Source of the DNA: Halorubrum sp. GN11_10-6_MGM
GTDB taxonomy: Archaea > Halobacteriota > Halobacteria > Halobacteriales > Haloferacaceae
Length of the DNA stretch: 64,000 bases
Assembly (NCBI RefSeq): GCF_005435165.1
Contig: NZ_SGUC01000006.1
Location: 62,001 to 126,000, forward strand
Reading direction: 5' to 3'
This document shows, piece after piece, positions 58,217 through 64,000 of the stretch (positions within the stretch are counted from its first letter, which is position 1; the number at the start of each line of letters is the position of its first letter). The translations under genes were made by a program, and so were the position numbers. A model generated the notes under the pieces. The model was not told the DNA's origin and ran no database searches. It saw nothing but the letters and a program-made list of their open reading frames with translations.

Positions 58217-59338
58217 TCAGACGCTCGCGAGGAACAGCTGTACCGCCTTCGGGACGGCCACGCTGAGGAGGAGCTGGCTCCAGATGTTGAACGTCGCCGG
58301 ATACTCACGGGTCGCGCTCACGGTCTCGATGCGCTCTCGGATCTTCTCGACTTGATCGGTCGCGTCCTCGGGGACGTCGTACTCCCTGACGTTCCACGGG
58401 TTCTCGATGTGCGACCGCAGTTCGGCCTCCAAGCGTTCGAGTTCGTCTCGCTTCTCCCGGTGGAGGAACCGGTGGAGCACGAACACCGCGAACGCGACCG
58501 TCGTGATGCTCGCCGCCCACACGGCGGTGAAGATGGCGGCGGCCGTGGCCGAAACCGACGCGACCGGCAGTCCCGGCGCGTAGATGAGGAAGGCGTAGGC
58601 GACGAGGCCGGCGACAACGTAGTAATATGCCTTCTTCACGAGTTCGCCGAAGGGGCGGAGTCCGCCGACGCCGTGGGGATCGAGGAAGTGTATCCCGACG
58701 TCGGACTCGTACAGACGCCACGGGGTGACGAACTCGATCTCCACGTAGACGACGAGAAACTGGACGAGGATCGGGGCGTACACGAAGGGGAAGACGACCC
58801 CGTTCGCGACGAGGCCCGTCGACGTGAACGTGCCGAGGTCGGCGTAGGTCCGGAGCAGTTGGAGCGTGGCGGCAGTCCCGAACAGCAGCCACGGGAACCA
58901 CGGCGGAATTAGGTCTCGAAACTGATCGATGTCGTCCGTGCGCTCTTCGAGTTTCATCTCCTCGACCGCGGCCTCGTAGGAGCGTCGCAGCGAGCGGGAC
59001 CCGTACACGCTGCCGAGAAGCGCGATCGGCTGAAGCAGGAAGTACGGGTTCCGGACGTAGATGGGGTCCGTCCCGAAGTACAGGAGGTCCAGTCCGGTGG
59101 AGACCGCCGCCCAGCCGACGACCGTGACGACCGCGTAGAGGTACGCCGGCGGGAGCGAGAGATCGAAGAGGCGTCCGATCCGACCGAACCCGAGGTACCG
59201 GGCGAACGAATCCAACCAGAGATCTGCGTCGGGATCCGAGTTATCGGCGTGCTCGCCGGACTCAGGCGTCGCCGAGTCGGCGGACACTTCGCTTCGACGC
59301 TCGGTCGATCGGTCTCTCCGCTTCGTCACGTTCGACAC
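58217..59338 (-). CDS. Multi-pass membrane protein, unknown
   Basis: A 373-residue protein with an acidic N-terminus (about 45 residues) and about six hydrophobic helices (for example YLYAVVTVVGWAAVSTGL, WLLFGTAATLQLL, AYYYVVAGLVAYAFLIYAPG). A long charged coiled region (HREKRDELERLEAELRSHIE) near residues 300-345 precedes a last helix. No family recognised. It converges on the Rieske gene. Confidence 0.7.
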   Translation of the reverse strand: MSNVTKRRDRSTERRSEVSADSATPESGEHADNSDPDADLWLDSFARYLGFGRIGRLFDLSLPPAYLYAVVTVVGWAAVSTGLDLLYFGTDPIYVRNPYFLLQPIALLGSVYGSRSLRRSYEAAVEEMKLEERTDDIDQFRDLIPPWFPWLLFGTAATLQLLRTYADLGTFTSTGLVANGVVFPFVYAPILVQFLVVYVEIEFVTPWRLYESDVGIHFLDPHGVGGLRPFGELVKKAYYYVVAGLVAYAFLIYAPGLPVASVSATAAAIFTAVWAASITTVAFAVFVLHRFLHREKRDELERLEAELRSHIENPWNVREYDVPEDATDQVEKIRERIETVSATREYPATFNIWSQLLLSVAVPKAVQLFLASV

Positions 59339-59485
59339 GTGACACGAGGAGCGAACAATAATGTACTGGTGTACCGGGACCCGTTTGGACGCATGCTGGT
59401 CTCCCGCCAGTCCACCGCCGGCTTCGGGCGTCCGTTGGTCGAGCGCGATTCGGTGCCGATCCCGTGACCCGTTTTTCCCGCCGCG

Positions 59486-60766
59486 CTACGGCCGCGTCTC
59501 GGCGACGCGACGGATCGCGCCGGCGATCACGTCGATGCCGACCGCGAGGTCGTCCTCGACGACGTCGAAGTTAGTCGTGTGGTGGCCGCCAGGGTGATCG
59601 GTGCCGACGCCGAGGTAGCAGGCGAGGCCGCCCTGCTCTTGGACGCGGTTCATCAGGAACGTGGCGTCCTCGGAGCCGCCGAGCTCGTCGCTGTCGACGA
59701 TGTTCGTGACGCCCGCGACGTCGCCCGCGGACTCCCCGACGAGCGCCGCGAGCGCGTCGTCACTCGTCGCGCTGGGCGCCTCGCCGAGCGTCGACACCTC
59801 GACCTCGCAGTCGTGCATGTCGGCCGCCGAGTCGAGGATGCGGTCGGCGTGGTCCGACATGTAGTCGGCGAGCTCGGTCGTCGCGCCGCGCAGCTCGCCC
59901 TCGATGTGCGACTCCTCGGGGATGATGTTCGTCGCGGTGCCGCCGCCGACGAGCCCGGCGTTCACGCGCGTCGGGCCGTCCGCGTGCCGCGGGATGGCGT
60001 AGAGGTTCTGGATCGCCGCCGCCATCGCCTGTACCGAGTTCCGTCCCTGCTCGGGCCGCGCGCCGGCGTGTGCGGGCTCGCCCGAGAACTCCGCGAGGAA
60101 GTGCCGCACCGCGAGGAACCCCTCGACGCCGCAGACCACCTCGCCGGACGGGTGGTCGAGACCGACGTGGACCGCGTAGAGGTAGTCGACGTCGTCGAGG
60201 TGTCCCGACTCCGCCATCGGCTTGCCGCCGGCGACCTGCTCTTCGCCCGGCTGGAAGAACACCTTCAGCGTCCCGGAGAAGTCGGAGTCGAGGACGGCGT
60301 CGAGCGCGCCGAGGCCCATCGTCGCGTGGGCGTCGTGACCGCAGGCGTGCATGAACCCCTCGTGCTCGGAGCGGAACCCCTCGGCGGCCGGGACGTGGTC
60401 GCCCGACTCGGACTCCGTGATCGGAAGCGCGTCGATGTCGACGCGGAGGCCGACGACGGGCCCGTCGCCGCGCTCGACGACCGCGACGCAGCCGGTGTAC
60501 CCCCCGGAGAGCTCGTCGAGGATCTCGGGGTCGGCGCCCGCCTCGCGGGCTCGGTCCTCCCACTCCGCCAGCTCCTCGTCGGCAGGGACGTTCAGTCGCT
60601 CGTCGGTCGCCAGCGCGTCGGGGCCGACGTGAAGCGCCGTCAGGTCCCGCTCGCGGAGGGCCTCGACGATGCGGGCGGTGGTGTAGAACTCGCGCCACGC
60701 GGGCTCGGGGTGGCGGTGGAGGTCGCGGCGAAACGCGCGGTACTCGTCGTTGTCGAGAGCGCTCAT
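59486..60766 (-). CDS. M20-family amidohydrolase (aminoacylase/IAA-amino-acid hydrolase type)
   Basis: A 426-residue metallopeptidase-like hydrolase. VDIDALPITE, the metal motif HACGHDAHATMGLGALDAV (Cys142, His144, His147) and FFQPGEEQVAGG (Glu pair) are the M20D signatures. A dimerisation domain (GFLAVRHFLAEFSGEPAHAG) follows. Cys142 binds metal in this subfamily. It removes an acyl group from an amino acid or related amide; natural substrate unknown. Confidence 0.9.
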   Translation of the reverse strand: MSALDNDEYRAFRRDLHRHPEPAWREFYTTARIVEALRERDLTALHVGPDALATDERLNVPADEELAEWEDRAREAGADPEILDELSGGYTGCVAVVERGDGPVVGLRVDIDALPITESESGDHVPAAEGFRSEHEGFMHACGHDAHATMGLGALDAVLDSDFSGTLKVFFQPGEEQVAGGKPMAESGHLDDVDYLYAVHVGLDHPSGEVVCGVEGFLAVRHFLAEFSGEPAHAGARPEQGRNSVQAMAAAIQNLYAIPRHADGPTRVNAGLVGGGTATNIIPEESHIEGELRGATTELADYMSDHADRILDSAADMHDCEVEVSTLGEAPSATSDDALAALVGESAGDVAGVTNIVDSDELGGSEDATFLMNRVQEQGGLACYLGVGTDHPGGHHTTNFDVVEDDLAVGIDVIAGAIRRVAETRP

Positions 60767-60853
60767 ACCCGTTGGTGACCCGGCGACCGCTTAAACGATC
60801 GCCTCGCGGAGAGCGGCGCGGACCGCTCCGAAACCGCCCGCCCGCGTTCGGGT

Positions 60854-60927
60854 CACTCGCACGAGAGTCACATTCGCTTCGTACGCGGGCCACACGATTC
60901 GTGCGAAAGTCACATGCGCTCCGTGTA
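60854..60927. repeat. Imperfect duplication at the 3' end of the PNPOx-like gene
   Basis: Two related blocks, about 60854-60885 and 60895-60927, share (A/G)AGTCACAT.CGCT.CGT and the surrounding GCACGA/GTGCGA bases. The second covers the PNPOx-like stop codon and last codons; the first lies past it. It looks like a local duplication of the gene's 3' end. Confidence 0.5.
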
Positions 60928-61374
60928 ATCCCACGTGTGGAGCCGCTCGGGCTCGATCCGGATCTCGACCTCGTCGCGCTCGGGGCGGAGCAGGCGGTCG
61001 GCGGTCCGGTTGTCGGTCCCGCCGAGGTACTTCGTCAGGAGCGACCGGAGGAGCCGCTTCTCCTCGTCCGGGACGACCGTCGCGCGGCCGCGACCGCGAA
61101 CACCCTTGTACGGCGGGTCGTTCGTCGACACGTCGAAGGAGACCTCCGGGTCGTGGTCGACGAACTCGACGAGGTCCGCGTTCGCGCTCGTCGCGCAGCG
61201 GATCGCGCCGGGCGCGTCCACGGAGGCGCTCTCCGCGTCCGGGTCCCACGCGAACCACAGCGAGACGATCCACGGGTGGTCGCCCGGCGTGCGACAGCCG
61301 AGGCGAACCGGGACGCGCGCGGCACCGAGGTACTCGTCGACGCGGTCGCAGTCCCACGGGCCGGTCGGGTCCAT
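60910..61374 (-). CDS. Pyridoxamine 5'-phosphate oxidase-like (FMN-binding split barrel) protein
   Basis: A 154-residue protein with the split-barrel pattern PVRLGCRTPGDHPWIVSLWF and IRCATSANADLVEFVDHDPE, then VSFDVSTNDPPYKGVRGRGR and LLTKYLGGTDNRT. It may bind FMN or F420 and reduce a small molecule. It is not a biosynthetic PdxH. No operon partner. Confidence 0.85.
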   Translation of the reverse strand: MDPTGPWDCDRVDEYLGAARVPVRLGCRTPGDHPWIVSLWFAWDPDAESASVDAPGAIRCATSANADLVEFVDHDPEVSFDVSTNDPPYKGVRGRGRATVVPDEEKRLLRSLLTKYLGGTDNRTADRLLRPERDEVEIRIEPERLHTWDYTERM

Positions 61375-61492
61375 ACCGATCCCTCGGCCGCGCTCCGCCT
61401 AACAGTTCCGGCGGGTCCTGTCCGCCCGACTCTCGGCCGGCCGCGCGGTCGCGGAACACAAGAGAATTGACCGTCCCCGCGCGAGTGGTGGT

Positions 61493-63301
61493 ATGACCGA
61501 CTACTTCGAGGTCCACGAACGGGACGGCGCCGCCCGCCTCGGGGAGGTCCGCCTCGCCGACCCCGTCACGACGCCGGCGCTCGCGGACCCGTTCCTCGAC
61601 GACGCCGGGAGCCTCTGGGCCGGCGACCGCGAGGTGCCGGACGGCGACGAAACCGCGCTGACGGTGCTGCCACACCGGGCGTTTCCGGCCGGTACGCGCG
61701 AGGAAGTCCGCGAGTCGTTCGCGGTCGACCACCCCGGCGTCGACTTCCCCTCGGCCGCGGTCGTCGACAGCCGGAGCGCCCGCGACCTCGGCGTCGACGC
61801 GTACCTCCTCGCCGACGCGGGGGGGTTCGTCGGCCACGGCGAGGCGTTCCGCGACGCCGTGATCCGGGCGAAGGGCTCTCTCCCACCGGACGCCGCGATC
61901 GGCCTCTCCGGCGTCGCCACGCCGCGGAACGTCGCGCTGCTCGCGTACGCGGGCGTCGACCTCGTCGACGCGACGCTCGCCCGGACGAAGGGGACGCAGG
62001 GGATGTATCTCACCGCGGACGCCGAGCACTTCCTCGAAGACCTCGACGAGCTGCCGTGCGCCTGTCCGGCCTGCGCGAAACCCCGGAGCGAGTTCACGCG
62101 CGCCGACTGCGCCGAGCACAACGTCAACGCGCTCCGCGCCGAGCTCCGCCGCGTCCGCGAGCGGATCCGGAGCGGTCGCCTGCGCGACTACGTCGAGGGG
62201 CAGGCCCGCCACGAGGGGTGGCTCACGGCCGCGTTCCGCGAGTTCGACGACCATTGGGGGTACCTCGAAGAACGGACGCCGCTCATGCGCGACGCGGAGG
62301 TGACGGCGGCGTCGGCGGAGACGCTCGACCGCGTCGAGATCCGCCGGTTCGCCGACCGCGTCACGAGCCGCTACCGGAACCGATTCACGGACCAGCCGCT
62401 CGTTCTGGTGCCCTGCTCGGCGACGAAGCCGTACAGCGACTCCCAGAGCCACCGGCAGTTCCACGACGCGATCAAGTGGCGCGGCCACACCGTCTCGATG
62501 ACCTCGCCGATCGGCGTGGTGCCCCAGGAGCTGGAGACGACCTACCCCGCGCAACACTACGACTCGGTCGTCACCGGCGACTGGAGCGAAGACGAGATCG
62601 AGTTCGTCGCGGAGGTGCTGCGCCGGTACCTGACGCGCAACGACTACTCCCGCGTGGTCGCGCACGTCCCCGAGGACGGCTACCGCGAGATCTGCGAGCG
62701 AGTCGAGGCCGATCCCGAGATCGAGGTCCCCTTCGAGTACACCTGCGTCGACCACCCGACGACCGACGAGTCGCTCGGCGAACTGAACGCCGCGCTTCAG
62801 GGCGAGCCCGCCTACAGCAAGCGCGAGCGCGAGCACAACACGGTCCGCGCCATCGCGGACTACCTGCTCGGCGACGGCGCGGGCGACGACCTGTTCGGCG
62901 GCGACGCCGGGGCCAGCGGCGACATCCGAACCACCGGACGGTACCCGAAGCTCCAGGTGTGGGGCGACGACCCCGACGCCGGCCGGGAGGGCGAGCCGGG
63001 CGAACAGCTGGCGACGATGGTCCCGCAGTACGGCACCCTATCCTTCACCCTCGCCGGCGCGCGGCGCTGGGTGGAGAGCGACGCGCCGACGAAACGGGTC
63101 GAGATCGACGCGTTCGTCCCGCACGGGTCCGTTCTCGCGCCCGGGGTCGTCGACGCGGACGACGATATCCGCGTCGGCGACGAGGTCGTCGTCGAGGGGC
63201 CGAAGGCGTTCGCGGTCGGTCGCGCGGCGATGTCCGGCCCGGAGATGGCCGGGTCGACCCGCGGGGTCGCCGTCGAGGTTCGTCACGCCGACGAGACGTG
63301 A
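61493..63301 (+). CDS. arcS: Archaeosine synthase, alpha subunit
   Basis: A 602-residue TGT-like protein that turns preQ0 at tRNA position 15 into the archaeosine precursor. The N-terminal TIM-barrel half lacks TGT exchange chemistry but keeps VVDSRSARDLGVDAYLLADA and GLSGVATPRNVALLAYAGVD. The ArcS-specific motif LVPCSATKPYSDSQSHRQFH (about 305-324) carries the lysine that attacks preQ0. The C-terminal PUA domain has KRVEIDAFVPHGSVLAPGVV and AVGRAAMSGPEM. Acidic insertions are typical for haloarchaea. Length matches full ArcS. Confidence 0.96.
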   Translation: MTDYFEVHERDGAARLGEVRLADPVTTPALADPFLDDAGSLWAGDREVPDGDETALTVLPHRAFPAGTREEVRESFAVDHPGVDFPSAAVVDSRSARDLGVDAYLLADAGGFVGHGEAFRDAVIRAKGSLPPDAAIGLSGVATPRNVALLAYAGVDLVDATLARTKGTQGMYLTADAEHFLEDLDELPCACPACAKPRSEFTRADCAEHNVNALRAELRRVRERIRSGRLRDYVEGQARHEGWLTAAFREFDDHWGYLEERTPLMRDAEVTAASAETLDRVEIRRFADRVTSRYRNRFTDQPLVLVPCSATKPYSDSQSHRQFHDAIKWRGHTVSMTSPIGVVPQELETTYPAQHYDSVVTGDWSEDEIEFVAEVLRRYLTRNDYSRVVAHVPEDGYREICERVEADPEIEVPFEYTCVDHPTTDESLGELNAALQGEPAYSKREREHNTVRAIADYLLGDGAGDDLFGGDAGASGDIRTTGRYPKLQVWGDDPDAGREGEPGEQLATMVPQYGTLSFTLAGARRWVESDAPTKRVEIDAFVPHGSVLAPGVVDADDDIRVGDEVVVEGPKAFAVGRAAMSGPEMAGSTRGVAVEVRHADET

Positions 63302-63405
63302 CCGAGTCCGAGAGCGCGGTCGAGCACGGGGAACGCAGCGCGTATCGCGTCGGCACCGAAACGCATGTTACCGCCGAGGTACCAGTTCCGCTTAAGTAGA
63401 TCTCG

Positions 63406-64000
63406 ATGATATTGGTACTCAATAACGCGGTCGACGGCGGCTACATGGCCGACGAGATCGTCCACTTCCTCCCCGACGCCCGCGCGTACGACTACCCGCA
63501 CGAGGACGGCGACCCGAGCCTCGAAGACGTGGACGGCGTCGTCATCGGCGGGAGCGAGGTCGGCGTGTACGACGAGCCCGACCAGCCGTGGATCGCGGCC
63601 CAGAAGCGGTTCGCGCGCCGCCTCGTCGAGGAGGGCGTCCCGACGCTCGGCATCTGTTTCGGGCATCAGATTCTGAACGCCGCCCTCGGCGGCGAGGTCG
63701 TCGACAGCGGGACGTCCCGCCTCCGGCTCCACGACGCCGATCTCGACGCCGACGAGCCGCTGTTCGACGGCGTCGAACCCACGGTGCCCGTCCTTCACTC
63801 CGACGTCGTGACCGAACTCGGCGACGGGATGGAGGTTATCGGGCGTGCGGACTACTACGAGTACTTCGCCACGCGACACCGCGACCGCCCGGTCTGGTCG
63901 GTACAGTATCACCCCGAATTCACCCCTCGGATCGCCGACGAGTACGACGGCTGGGACGCGGCCGACGGCTCCTTCGAGGACTCCACCGCCACCCGGACGC
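63406..64000 (+). CDS. Class I glutamine amidotransferase (GMP-synthase-like), partial
   Basis: The first 198 codons of a gene that leaves the window. It starts MILVLNNAVDGGYMADEIVH. The nucleophile Cys84 is in TLGICFGHQILNAALGG and the His of the triad in SVQYHPEFTPRIADEY, with VIGGSEVGVYDE upstream. This is a GATase1 domain that releases ammonia from glutamine. It resembles archaeal GuaA small subunits but starts NNAV instead of the usual NGGQ, so it may be a separate stand-alone amidotransferase. The ATG is set by the first strand of the fold. Confidence 0.85.
   Translation, partial: MILVLNNAVDGGYMADEIVHFLPDARAYDYPHEDGDPSLEDVDGVVIGGSEVGVYDEPDQPWIAAQKRFARRLVEEGVPTLGICFGHQILNAALGGEVVDSGTSRLRLHDADLDADEPLFDGVEPTVPVLHSDVVTELGDGMEVIGRADYYEYFATRHRDRPVWSVQYHPEFTPRIADEYDGWDAADGSFEDSTATRT

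Noticed and set aside
59362-59467. Short forward frames upstream of the M20 amidohydrolase
   Set aside because: Arginine- and serine-rich without family resemblance or promoter support.
63391-63398. CTTAAGTA as TATA box of the glutamine amidotransferase gene
   Set aside because: It is only 8-15 bases before the ATG, too close for a leaderless start, while the fold requires that ATG.

Overview
The window is chromosomal DNA of a halophilic archaeon (Halobacteria, plausibly Halorubrum or a near relative). The evidence is high G+C, very acidic proteins, TATA-like boxes about 25-30 bases before start codons (leaderless transcripts), Tat lipoprotein signals (RR motif plus Cys), halocyanin, archaeosine synthase, geranylgeranyl reductase and HTH-10 (bacterio-opsin-activator type) regulators. 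The genus is an inference from general resemblance only.

Layout. 1-6.5 kb: a partial AGXT-type aminotransferase, an orphan PAS-GAF histidine kinase, bacterial-type thrS, cysK, a CoA-binding protein and a RecA-fold HTR-like protein. 6.8-11.8 kb: tRNA-Arg(TCG) followed by a small degenerate island. It holds a zinc-ribbon protein, the frameshifted 3' tail of a copper P-type ATPase gene, an HTH-10 regulator, an IS1341-type TnpB element with terminal hairpins and a small partner gene, an MBL-fold hydrolase and a PIN/RHH toxin-antitoxin pair. A copy of the tRNA 3' end and a diverged copy of the tRNA's downstream flank mark its far side. 11.9-20.2 kb: an amidohydrolase, a two-gene helicase-nuclease (AddAB/AdnAB-like) and an MFS transporter.

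20.2-32.7 kb is a denitrification (N2O-reduction) region. It contains a radical SAM/SPASM protein, a DMT transporter, an AT-richer Fic gene, a DUF2249 protein divergent from an HTH-10 regulator, nosZ-nosB-like-nosD-nosF-nosY in one overlapping operon, halocyanin and a DUF2249-cupin protein. Five promoters here carry the same inverted repeat CGAAC-N2-GTTCG, which I read as the operator of one regulon, probably served by the HTH-10 protein inside the cluster.

32.7-47.6 kb: an esterase/VOC pair resembling MhqD/MhqO, small membrane and zinc proteins, an AT-rich HEPN-like orphan, menD, a DUF2797 protein, a TRIC-type channel, an ABC-2 export operon in which one permease is fused to a PrsW-type protease domain, a CNNM-type membrane protein, a tiny acidic protein, an SRPBCC protein, a VOC protein, and a divergent doxX/HxlR-regulator pair with three copies of one operator-like motif. 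47.6-48.1 kb is a gene-free, repeat-rich, hairpin-rich spacer.

48.1-64 kb: acylphosphatase, a GlmM-type phosphohexomutase, a complete BMP-type (nucleoside-like) ABC importer, geranylgeranyl reductase, a Rieske protein, a multi-pass membrane protein, an M20 amidohydrolase, a PNPOx-like protein, archaeosine synthase ArcS and a partial class I glutamine amidotransferase. Long open frames antisense to these genes are a by-product of G+C-rich codon use and are left out.
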